From Cinclus cinclus (Eukaryota; Chordata; Aves; Passeriformes; Cinclidae): a stretch of 64,000 nucleotides of DNA. Location of the stretch: contig NC_085047.1 of NCBI RefSeq assembly GCF_963662255.1, positions 55,054,006 through 55,118,005 of the forward strand. The letters are read 5' to 3'. A program made the position numbers and the translations under genes. Shown here piece after piece: positions 41,501 to 49,005 of the stretch. Below the pieces are notes generated by a model. The model did not search any database and was not told the DNA's origin. It was given only the letters and a program-made list of their open reading frames with translations. Every line of letters begins with the position of its first letter. Position 1 is the stretch's first letter.

Positions 41501-44500
41501 TAAAATATGCCCAAAGAGTGTGAACTTCTAAAATAAGCATATTCACATTCACCTTATTAAAAGGGTATATAAACATGTGCACGTATTTTATATAGACTTT
41601 CTGATGTTTTGACTCAGCTGTTAAAAAAAAATACACATTTGTTTATTGCAAACATTATTTCCAAGTTCTTTACCTAGAATATTCTGGAAAGTATTAATGT
41701 TCAATTATTCTGCTCAATTTTGACACTCATCACAATTTTTGATTTAAGCACCCTAGCAGCCCAGCAGCGTGATCTGTTTCGTAGCAGATAAATTGAATTT
41801 TTTTTTAAACACTAAATGAAAGCATGTATCAAAGTGCAAGGATGGAAAAAAAAATATGCAAAACCTGTCTACTTCTGTTTTAAAAGCAAACTACTTTCAC
41901 GAATTAAGTATTCCACCGCTTCTTTCGCTATGACTCCTTCTCTCATTATGACCCAAAATTTTTGAGTCGGTTACTGCATGGAGACAAAAAGTTCCTTAGT
42001 CTCAATTGAAAGGATGGAGGATTAATTTAATGTGCACCGATGCCCCATGGTTTGGCATCACAGTTCATTTACTTCTGCCTCCATTTAACTTTTGGCATTT
42101 ATGAGATTTGTTCAAACAATTTGCCAAGTCTAATGTGAAACTGCTCTTTTTATTTTTTAATAAGTAATTCCTAAAAATAATAGGATTGTTAAATTTCCCT
42201 CCCCCATTGAAAACCTTCCAGTTCTATTCATATGGCAGTTCTCATAAAACAATAAAAGAGCTAATCAATTTACTGTTTAAGAAAAGAGCACTGAAAACTT
42301 GTCTAGCTCAGAAAAAAAAAGGTAGAGAATAATTTTCAGCATGCAGCTAATCCCTACTTACTTTCCTAATACAAAGACAGAACATATTAAATACATCAGT
42401 CTTAACTTTAGGCATAGAGTGGAACATCACACTCAGAAAACTGCCTTCAATTCCTGACCTCTTTGCTAAAACCAGTGAAGGATATAAATAGTTCCAGCTC
42501 TGACATAACACCTACCCCTGAGGAATACTGAAAAATAGACTGTCCTTCACACCAACCCTGTTAAGCAGCTAGTGTGACTTTGTTAAGACCGGTTTGAAGC
42601 CATTACGGAAGAATGTTTATTTGTTATACAGAGCCCAGATCACATTTATGTCAGACACAGTGACTTTACCACAGTATTTGAGAGTTTTCCAAAGCCCTGC
42701 CTTTAGATTTAGACAGCTCTAAAATTAAAAATCTCTAGATTTCGATAGTCCTAAAATACTGCTGGGTCTCAACAGTATTTCTCAGTCTAGAAAATAACTT
42801 ATAGCTCTTATAATTTTCAGAGAGCACATAAAAAATGGTAGTTCCACGGGCCCAGCTCAAAAGGCAAGTAGAAATTTCCCACAGTCACATTAAAAAGTAG
42901 CAGGTTTTATTTTTTTTTTTTTTAAGTACATGGATACTCAGTAAGTACAGACAGAATCTGCTCAATTAAGGCACATCATTAGTAACTTTGTAGCTGTGAA
43001 AGAACCAAGGATTAATCCCCAGGAGCTACTACTTTTCTCTTGTATCAGTTCAGTAGCTAGACCAACACCAGAAAGGCAGTACAGGAATTTCTGCATTCCC
43101 ATGCGTAAAGAGTTTGGATACACGGGCAACCTAACAGCCTTGATTGCCCAACTACCACTAGAAATGCAGGAAAGCACTATCTGGAAACTGAGCCATCCAC
43201 CAACAAAGCCGGTGTGGTCCTTTAGGACTCGTTAGCACTTCGGTGTCTCTGCACCATGATTCCTCCAGAACTCCAGATTCGGGAGGTCTTCTTAACCATC
43301 GATGTCAACTACTTTGCACAAAGCAAGCTCAGGTCCGGATTTCCAGCCAAGCTAATAAAATCCCCTGGAACACAGCACAGAAACACCCAAGTGGGTCTAC
43401 ACAGAGCCAGCTTGGTCCATCAGGACTTATTAGCTCAGACACTGTCTGAAAAGCAGCTGCACTGCAAAGCTGGTTCTGGAAACAGCAGAGATGTGTTAAC
43501 ATGGCACACCACTTGAACTAATAAACTGCTAGTTCTGAGCCCAGCCTGCCCCAGGCTAAATCTGATGCCTGTACATCCACTGCACAGTTAAAATGCAACT
43601 GCAGGAACAGCACAAAGTGTTGACTTTATTTCAAGCCCAGCTTGCACAGCTCTATCACTTCCAACATGACCAAGATTTCTGTCCTTTCACCTCTGTCCTT
43701 ACGCCTTCCTCCACAACAACCAATCCCTCCATCTACCCTCTTCCTGTTTGTTCATTGTTTTCTCTCCTGGCCACTCACATCCATTTCTCAGCCTTTCACT
43801 ACGCATCCCCAGTAAGGCTGCACAACATACGTACATCAGCAGCTTCCAGCCTTTCTGGAGTGATTAACATGGTTACTACTCTCTTCTCACCCTGAGCAGC
43901 ACTTCCTAAACCCTCTCCCACACTTCTGGCTTCCCTCTTTGTCCTGCCCTTTGTGGTTCAATCCCTAAACAAGGAAAAATTACACTTACAACAAGAAAAC
44001 AAAAACACAATTCTATTTGCATGTCAAATTGTCCTGTCTTCATGGAAAAAAAGCAAGCATCAGCAGAAACACAAGACCTCTCACCACGCCAAGGGCAGGT
44101 TACCATCTCTAAAGGTAAAATTTCCTATCTCACCCAGAAGTTGCTTTGCACTCAGCTCAGATGACTGCTTTGAGGCTCTCCTTTTCCTTCCTATGTGGAC
44201 TTCCCTTTCTGCAGCTCTCCCATGCCAACCAGCCTGAATGTCTTGGTGTGGCAGAAGGGATGGTGAGGGCAAAGACTGCCCCAGTCAACCCTGCTTCCCC
44301 TCCCCACCTTCAACCACCTCCACAAACCATGCAAAATAACTGCTGAGCATATGGCTTGTAGCTCTGTCCTGTGATATGCAGGCATGAGAGGACCACTAAT
44401 TACCAAACTTTTACAGTACTGGAAATACGATGCAATTAATCACTTGCTACAGAAAGTGACAGTCTGTCCCTCTAACAACAGTTCACACCATTGGTAAAAA

Positions 44501-46739
44501 ACACACTCCAACTGCATTCTTCTAGCCAGAATCATGACTTCAACAAAGAGCATGCACAGTTCTACCTGACAGAAGAGATTACTTGTTTCTGAGCTGTTTC
44601 CAGAACACTGAAACCAATATAAAAACTATGAAATTAAAAATAAAACTGAATTTTTTCTTCTCAGTCATAACACCTGCTCTGAATGGCAGAGTGGCAATTT
44701 ATTGTCCATGCAATACAACAGCATATAAATATGTACTTAAACAAGGAAATTAGTAGTACTTTCATAACCTTCAATACTAAAGCAGACAAGCTTTGTTAGT
44801 AGTCATAGGAACAAATGGCATTGAACTCACATCCAGAAACAGATGCTGTACTTATTTGCACCAGTTAGTTTTATGTATGCATGTACCATAATGCCATAAA
44901 AGTATTATAAAGACAGAGACTATCATATGAATATAATTTTACTGTCAAAGGACATCTTTATTCTAAATCAAACTGCGACCATCTTCAGTAATCAGGTCTT
45001 CCTACCACACATTCTGAACAGCCAATGAAAAATTTCTGAGATTCATTCAACAGAGCAGTTATAAAATGCAAAATTCTGAAAAGTGGTAACACGTTAACTT
45101 TTAAAAGCTTTTCTGAAAATAATGCTAAAACAAAACTAAAATCATGAAATGTTTTGTTTGGCTGGCAAGTCTCATCAGCTGTGGAGTTTTGAATTTATAA
45201 CCCACAGACTTTTTTAAAAAATCACTATGTTCTTTGAAGTTCAACTAAGGCTTAATAAACTTTCTTACAGGTCTGGAGTACTACATAAATTTTGTCAGAG
45301 CTGCGCTGGCATAATTGGTAATACAAACTGTCTGGCTTCACGAAAGTTACAAGCTCTGGCTCCAATCCTGCAAACACTTACTGGAGAATTTAACTTACTG
45401 CACAGAACTGACTACTCATGCATAAGCTAAGCATATTTGTAAATATTTGCACAGTATGGACATCTGTTGGCATAGCCAGTCATCTGATACAAAATTCAGC
45501 TTTAAATCCTAGTCTGAGTAGAGTCAATATTAAAAAAAGGAATTCCTCACTTTATAAATTCCTTTCTTAGTCATCAAGCGTGTCAGATAGCAAAGGGTGG
45601 AACCGAAAAGTTAAAACTAGAGGAAGAAAGGAATCAGTGAAATCATAAGAATTGGTTCTGTTTCTCATGTAACTAGAGAAGCCTGGTTTCTTAAGGGTGC
45701 ATGTCTCAAGACTGAGTTCCTGCCTTATTTTCAATCTCTTCCGAACAAAGCTCTTGCTATACCTTTCCTTCAGTGGTGCCATTTACAGCATTTCTCACAT
45801 CATCACAAGCTAAGCTCAGAAAATTACTCCAAAGAGCTCCTCCTTTTTATCAGGTTTGGTTATTAACACTTTTTAGTTATGGGCCAGCTAAGAAATAGCC
45901 ACAGTACAAAGCTGGCACACAGATAATCATGGAAGTCACACTTTCTCAAAAACCAAACTAGAAAAAGACACGTCTCTCTCCCCTTAATGTCTTGGCATTT
46001 GAACACATTCTGCTTCGCTCATCCTCTTTGAGAGCAAAACATTTTGTGATCTTTTTGTTTAAGCCTAATGCTAGGCAGAAATACACATAAAGGAGCAAAG
46101 GCATCAATCCTCCCACTGATTCAGCGCTGAGTGGGAGGGAGTAAGCCTCCACTACACAGCGGATGTTCCACCTGCAGAGCTGCCATGTGGAGCTCTGCTG
46201 CTCCAGAATAAAGAGCTGAGGAGATCTCACTCTGGCTTAGGACTGAAGTCTGTTTGACAGCTGTGGCTTAGGGCGCTAAACCGTTTCCTTCAAAAAATAC
46301 AGGAAGGGACTGAGGGGATGGAGGCAAGGCGGGCCGCCAGCTCTGGGGAGGGGACAGCGAGAGCCCACCAGGGACATCGGGGTAAGAGCCCTCGGCAAAA
46401 CCCTAATGACACACAGAAATTAAACGCGCTGATGCAGCGCGGGAAACCGGGTCCCCGGAGAGAGGGCGGGTACCGTGCGGGGCCTGGCGTACAGGCCGTG
46501 TCTAAAGCCGGCCCTGGCACACCCGGGCGGGCCCGGCCGCACGCAGCAGCCCCGGCCCCCGCCCCGGGCCTCGGGCCCAGCGCCCGCCTCCTGCCTCCTG
46601 CCCGAGCCGGCCGGCGGGGAGGGAGCGCTCGGCGCTGCGGCAGAGCCGCCGGTCCGCGGAGCGACCCCGCCGGGTTACCTGGGGCAATGAGCACCCACTG
46701 CGCGGGGGGCGCGCCCCGCCCGCTCCGTGCGCCCCGCAT
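9313..46739 (-). CDS. RNASEH2B: RNASEH2B, ribonuclease H2 subunit B (whole gene, 11 coding exons)
   Basis: This is the non-catalytic B subunit of the nuclear heterotrimer RNase H2, which removes ribonucleotides from DNA and cuts RNA in RNA:DNA hybrids. Joined on the minus strand: 46739-46679, 35732-35661, 32737-32630, 30385-30309, 27745-27625, 21894-21830, 20637-20532, 17369-17291, 16507-16465, 11465-11385, 9420-9313. All phases agree, giving 306 residues (human 312). Residues about 1-90 match the barrel part that pairs with subunit C ([21 protein letters not shown]). Residues about 95-235 match the winged-helix part ([45 protein letters not shown]). A lysine-rich tail follows, ending in a PIP-like MKSISAFF (residues 291-298). 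Identification rests on collinear similarity to human RNASEH2B over every exon, compared from memory. In human the mutated Aicardi-Goutieres residue A177 lies in TVAALK; the matching residue here is A175. No internal stop or frameshift was seen. Confidence 0.96.
9421..11384 (-). other. RNASEH2B intron 10
   Basis: GT-AG intron of about 2 kb, phase 0. No repeat or gene recognised in it. Confidence 0.85.
11385..11465 (-). CDS. RNASEH2B: RNASEH2B exon 10
   Basis: Twenty-seven codons, residues 245-271: [20 protein letters not shown], then a lysine-rich end LKTKK. This corresponds to human [20 protein letters not shown]. The KRK cluster here is a plausible nuclear-localisation patch, which is inference. 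The acceptor is ATTTCAG and the donor AAAAAG|GTAAGC. Confidence 0.95.
11466..16464 (-). other. RNASEH2B intron 9
   Basis: GT-AG intron of 5.0 kb. It contains the well-preserved CR1 at 14646-15036. The 155-codon plus-strand ORF near 12602-13069 has no recognisable similarity and is taken as chance. Confidence 0.85.
14646..15036 (-). repeat. CR1 LINE 3' end, well preserved
   Basis: It begins with the terminal CATAGAATCATAGAG repeat of CR1 and runs through GGGACCTTTAAAGATTATC, CCTGCCATGGGCAGGGACAC, CCATCCAACCTGGCCTTGA and GGCAACCTGTGC to CTTCTCCAGGCTGATCAACC. It is 5'-truncated, as is normal for CR1, and sits in intron 9 on the same strand as the gene. Confidence 0.95.
16465..16507 (-). CDS. 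RNASEH2B: RNASEH2B exon 9
   Basis: A 43-base exon coding residues 230-244 ([15 protein letters not shown]), a proline-rich linker matching the human KLPEP...PNPPSK segment. The acceptor is GTTCTTCAG and the donor AAG|GTAGGA. Phase 2 on entry and phase 0 on exit fit both neighbours. Confidence 0.9.
16508..17290 (-). other. RNASEH2B intron 8
   Basis: GT-AG intron of 783 bases, phase 2. Nothing recognised. Confidence 0.85.
17291..17369 (-). CDS. RNASEH2B: RNASEH2B exon 8
   Basis: Codes residues 204-229 and two bases of 230: [19 protein letters not shown], then a leucine-rich helix ending LLKYL. The donor GG|GTAAGT is strong. The acceptor reads CCCGAAG, an unusual AAG, but it follows a long pyrimidine run. 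It is the only acceptor that gives the conserved E-D-Y junction with exon 7. Confidence 0.94.
17370..20531 (-). other. RNASEH2B intron 7
   Basis: Intron of 3.2 kb with the 25-base tandem repeat. It was searched for other RNASEH2B-like segments; none was found. Confidence 0.85.
20070..20136. repeat. 25-base tandem repeat, about 2.7 copies
   Basis: Units start at 20070, 20095 and 20120, each beginning ATTCTA; the first two differ by a few bases and the third is partial. It sits in intron 7. Confidence 0.8.
20532..20637 (-). CDS. RNASEH2B: RNASEH2B exon 7
   Basis: Codes residues 169-203 and one base of 204. It begins [12 protein letters not shown], matching human VNQTVAALKTNN, and then diverges ([12 protein letters not shown] against VQSTAFFSGDQA). 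The acceptor is CTGTAG and the donor GAAG|GTAAGA. It is not visible as an ATG-initiated ORF on this strand; it was found by searching for the conserved start. A175 corresponds to human A177. Confidence 0.93.
20638..21829 (-). other. RNASEH2B intron 6
   Basis: GT-AG intron of 1.2 kb, phase 0. No repeat or gene recognised. Confidence 0.85.
21830..21894 (-). CDS. RNASEH2B: RNASEH2B exon 6
   Basis: Sixty-five bases coding residues 147-168 ([18 protein letters not shown]), matching human KKYYKYSKEKTLKWLEKK. The acceptor is TTCTTCTCAG; the donor AAG|GTATTG is weaker than the others. The loop joining exons 5 and 6 is a few residues shorter than in human. The K-T pair mutated in some Aicardi-Goutieres patients (human K162, T163) is kept as K160, T161. 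Confidence 0.95.
25415..26065 (+). repeat. CR1 LINE reverse-transcriptase fragment (decayed)
   Basis: The plus-strand translation around 25450-25950 shows CR1 ORF2 hallmarks: [34 protein letters not shown] and [14 protein letters not shown]. Frameshifts break it: the region expected to carry the catalytic DD pair is out of frame and altered. It lies in intron 5, opposite to RNASEH2B, and is a dead internal fragment. Confidence 0.9.
26505..26588. repeat. (TA)n/(CA)n microsatellite
   Basis: Alternating blocks of TATATA and CACACA make a pure alternating purine-pyrimidine run in intron 5. The tyrosine/valine/isoleucine-rich minus-strand ORF here is an artefact of the repeat. Confidence 0.95.
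27625..27745 (-). CDS. RNASEH2B: RNASEH2B exon 5
   Basis: Codes residues 107-146 plus one base, with [16 protein letters not shown] and YIQQVTEEK. The donor is AAAG|GTGAAA. The acceptor is ambiguous by three bases: TTTTCAG then CAG then CAAGGA. The upstream AG gives E-QQ-GKFQ, the downstream AG (exon start 27742) gives E-Q-GKFQ; both keep frame. Human has neither extra glutamine at this junction. Confidence 0.95.
27746..30308 (-). other. RNASEH2B intron 4
   Basis: Intron of 2.6 kb, phase 0. Apart from a short microsatellite next to exon 5, nothing is recognised. Confidence 0.85.
27796..27836. repeat. Short CA/TA-rich microsatellite
   Basis: Imperfect ACACATATATACACAC-type repeat in intron 4, close to exon 5 (about 50 bases upstream of its acceptor on the minus strand). 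Confidence 0.7.
30309..30385 (-). CDS. RNASEH2B: RNASEH2B exon 4
   Basis: Codes residues 81-106, with [19 protein letters not shown] and ADKE at the end. The acceptor is TCACCTAG and the donor GAG|GTAAGC, phase 0. It covers the start of the winged-helix region in the human protein. Confidence 0.96.
30386..32629 (-). other. RNASEH2B intron 3
   Basis: GT-AG intron of 2.2 kb, phase 1. Nothing recognised. Confidence 0.85.
32630..32737 (-). CDS. RNASEH2B: RNASEH2B exon 3
   Basis: Codes residues 45-80, including [18 protein letters not shown] and [10 protein letters not shown], the strongest match to the N-terminal barrel of the family. The acceptor is TTTTCAACAG and the donor is CAGG|GTGAGT. Both flanking introns are phase 1, as the neighbouring exons require. 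Confidence 0.96.
32738..35660 (-). other. RNASEH2B intron 2 (GC-AG)
   Basis: Intron of 2.9 kb with a GC donor and an ordinary CAG acceptor. Nothing else recognised. Confidence 0.85.
35661..35732 (-). CDS. RNASEH2B: RNASEH2B exon 2
   Basis: Seventy-two bases coding residues 21-44 and one base of 45; key residues are [13 protein letters not shown], aligned to the human KLVNPCSG segment. The acceptor is a good pyrimidine tract ending CTACAG. The donor is ACAG|GCAAGT, a GC donor otherwise perfect to consensus. The GC junction is the only one that joins in frame to exon 3 and restores the conserved S-T-G-E. Confidence 0.9.
37618..37782 (-). pseudogene. Coding-like block in intron 1, origin unknown
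   Basis: The minus strand is open for 55 codons from just after a stop (TAG at 37785-37783) to a good donor-like GAGCAA|GTGAGC. The translation has the look of a helical protein segment: [32 protein letters not shown] and CVEKAEQ. It could be a lost exon or a retrocopy fragment. I do not recognise the family. It cannot be a working RNASEH2B cassette in the phase set by exon 1, because that frame meets a stop. Confidence 0.3.
39475..39500. repeat. 13-base tandem duplication
   Basis: ACATCAAGTTATA occurs twice in direct succession in intron 1. Confidence 0.8.
42960..43570. other. CpG-bearing unclassified block in intron 1
   Basis: Base composition is more balanced than the surrounding intron and CpGs are more frequent (for example ACTCGTTAGCACTTCGG, ATTCGGGAGG, CATCGATG, GTCCGGAT). 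Several short plus-strand ORFs overlap but none is recognisable. A younger insertion, such as an LTR, is one explanation. Confidence 0.3.
45355..45425. repeat. Possible relative of the 5.6 kb palindromic repeat
   Basis: The stretch CAATCCTGCAAACACTTACT followed by TTTAACTTACTGCAC and ACTACTCATGC resembles one arm of the same type of ancient amniote repeat. Too short and diverged for a firm call. It lies in intron 1. Confidence 0.35.
46679..46739 (-). CDS. RNASEH2B: RNASEH2B exon 1 (coding part)
   Basis: Codes residues 1-20 plus the first base of codon 21. The start ATG at 46739-46737 has A at -3. The tail QWVLIAP aligns with QHVFLVS in human, and the donor CAG|GTAACC follows at once. The first dozen residues are Arg/Gly-rich (MRGARSGRG) and unlike the human N-terminus. 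The frame stays open far upstream, but the only earlier in-frame ATG is near 47072, beyond the expected promoter. I therefore chose 46739. The intron after it is phase 1. Confidence 0.85.
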
Positions 46740-46800
46740 GCTCCGAGCGCCCCGCGATCCCGCACGCCCGCCGCTCCCGGGCCCGCCGCCGCCGCAACAT
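46679..46800 (-). other. Possible upstream ORF overlapping the RNASEH2B start
   Basis: An ATG at 46800-46798 (G at -3) opens a frame shifted by one from the main start. It reads through exon 1 and, after splicing to exon 2, stops at TGA 35722-35720, for 44 codons. It matters only if transcription begins upstream of 46800, which the sequence cannot show. Confidence 0.35.
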
Positions 46801-46806
46801 GGCGGG
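46796..46806 (+). promoter_or_regulatory. YY1-type site
   Basis: The plus strand reads CAACATGGCGG, matching the YY1 core AANATGGCG. Such sites usually sit just at or downstream of transcription starts in CpG-island promoters. It lies about 60 bases upstream of the RNASEH2B start codon. Confidence 0.6.
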
Positions 46807-46822
46807 GGGGGCGAGGCGGGGC

Positions 46823-46846
46823 GGGAAGGGAAGGGAAGGGAAGGGG
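46823..46846 (+). promoter_or_regulatory. G-quadruplex-capable tract
   Basis: Five G runs (four GGG and a GGGG) are separated by AA loops, next to a GC box and just upstream of the probable RNASEH2B start. This fits the intramolecular G-quadruplex pattern on the plus, i.e. template, strand. Confidence 0.65.
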
Positions 46847-48921
46847 CCGGGCGGTAACGGGGCGCGGCCGTGACTCGGGCCGCTCCGCCTCTTCCCCTTC
46901 CCGGCGGGCGTAGGGAGCGGGCGGTGCGGACCTGGCGGACCCTGTCCTGTACCCTGCCCGGCCCCGCGGGACCCGGGCGGGAGGGATGTCCCATCCGCCG
47001 GGGTCGGGAACGCCCGGGGTTCCTGAACACTCGTGGTCCGCAGGAGCGACAGAAGTCACAGGGTCCGCACACGATCAGAAAGCTTTACTAGTGACTTGCA
47101 CGCTTGGCGTGGAAATTGTTTCGTTAGATCCTGACCTGCTATGTAAGCACGCGGCAGTGGGTTTTGAATATAGGGAAGATGTAAGAGAGAAAGGAAGAGA
47201 TGAGTTAAAGAGGGGCAGAGAGGAAGAAAAAGGAAAAGAGAGGGGGAAAGACAGCACCAGTCCTTATTCCAGCATTGATCCAGCTCGTGGTCCTAGGGGC
47301 AGCTGTCCAGGCTTGAGAGGGATATCTTTCTATGGGTACGCTTTCTCCATCCTGAAGACAGGTTTCTCACTTTCCATGTAAATTAGTTTCCAAGTGCAGT
47401 CCGATCTTTCTGGAAATGGGTCGGAGAGCTTTGGGGGGCTTGGGTGGTCTTGATCAACCTCTATAGTCCATGCCCAACCACTTTGTGTTTCCATCATTCC
47501 AGTGCCTACACTGTACTGTGTTGTGCTCATCTCCAGGAAGTAGAACAAGGGTGTTTGGCCAGGAAAAGTGCTGCCCCAGCTCTGCATAGCCCCCTTCTCT
47601 GGCTACATCTTGTTCTATTTCATGGCATCTCAGTACTGTAGTTGTTAGCTCTTTCTAACTGTGTGACAGGGCTTGACACAAATGGCACAAACTGAAGGAA
47701 ATTCCAATTAAACTTAATTAAGAAAATGTGTCTTTAGTGGAGTGGGTTGTCCTGAATGACCGTGGCGTCTCTGTCAGAGGAGGTATTAAAGATTAGGCTG
47801 GGTGTTGCTCAGACCCTCTGCAGTGATGCCTGCCAGCCTTGGCCATTCAGTGGAACCTCAGTCCTACAAGGCTGGTTGAGGGCTGAGCCACATTTCTCTC
47901 ATGTTCTCTCATCCTACACAGTGTACAACATGATCCTGGTAACAGTGTACAAGATGATTCTTTACCTCCAGATTGCACTGAGGAGCCATAGCCACAACAC
48001 AAAACGCATATTTTCATGCACATGTATATCTGTATATATATCTGTATGTAAACTTGGCTTTACCCACACAAGACTGGACTGATGGCCACCTTCCCAGAAA
48101 TCTAGGAATAAATATTATGTTATCAAAAGTATTAAAGTATACGTATCAATTGTAAATCTCAGAGAAATGAAACAAATATTAAAAACATACATTCCCCAAA
48201 ACAGACCAGAAGTAACCAAGGCCAGCATATGCAAAACAGCTGAACTGATGTAAGGCTGAAAAAAATAATTTCCTGAAGTTTGAGTATATACCTTCATCGC
48301 CGAGATTACAGTAATCTAAATTTGTTTTATTTTAATTTTTCTGACTTTCTTTCCACTGATTGAAGTAAGGCAGGATTTAAGTGCCAAAGACCGTACTGCA
48401 CCATGTGTTTTGAAGTCCCCAGAGAAATCACTTGCTCTCAGAGTGATTGCAGTTTGCTGTGGTACATGCCTGGATTGCAACACTCAGTGATGGGTCTTTT
48501 AAAACTCTCCTAACTACTTGTGTTAGCAAAGAGGAAGAAGCTCACCAGTTCTACTGTAATCTGTACAATACCACTGGAAGAGCGGAAGAGAGTTGATTGC
48601 TGTGTTTTGAAACCTTCCCAGAAGGAAAGCCTTCCATGTGGAAAAAAAGAGTTCTCCATAAGATTTGGCTTCTAGTCCTGAAAATTACGAGTCTTAGCAT
48701 GCTGTACACCACTGAGCTTAATAAAGCTCTGGAAAAGCCAGGAATCCAAGTCTGCAAGCCTCCAGATGCAGCACTGTGTCGGGATAAAGTCTAGAAGCAT
48801 AAGCTGCAGTTGTTCGAGGGCTCCTGTTTCGTCCCTGACTGCAGCATGTGATGGAAATGTTGTAGTGAACATTGCTGTATGTTTACAAAACTGACTTATT
48901 AAGCTCACATTTTTCAAAGCA

Positions 48922-49005
48922 CCAATCCATCCTCATTTAGGCACCTGGTAAGCACGCTAATTTTCAGAGGTGTTGAGTACTCCTACCATCAACTGAGCTG
49001 AATGG
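48922..49005. repeat. Possible ancient amniote repeat relic
   Basis: The words ATTTAGGCACCTGG and TAATTTTCAGAGGTGTTGAG resemble another conserved old repeat widespread in sauropsid genomes. This rests on remembered patterns only. Confidence 0.35.

Larger units (their letters stand above)
35733..46678 (-). other. RNASEH2B intron 1
   Basis: First and largest intron, 10.9 kb, phase 1. It starts inside the CpG island and holds the coding-like block, the CpG-bearing block and a possible old repeat relic, each listed separately. The remaining sequence is AT-rich and unremarkable. Confidence 0.85.
46320..47060. promoter_or_regulatory. RNASEH2B: CpG island / RNASEH2B promoter region
   Basis: GC content and CpG density rise sharply here against AT-rich flanks, and the island contains exon 1. 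It holds GC boxes (GGGCGGG at 46464-46470 and 46525-46531, GGCGGGGCGGG at 46815-46825) and no clear TATA box. It is a typical housekeeping promoter. Divergent transcription toward higher coordinates is possible but no plus-strand gene is recognised. Confidence 0.9.

Noticed and set aside
46290..47072. Long open frames on both strands in the CpG island (up to 260 codons)
   Set aside because: High GC removes stop codons by chance; the peptides are Arg/Pro/Gly/Ala-rich in every frame. Only the short exon 1 part on the minus strand is supported, by homology and a donor site.
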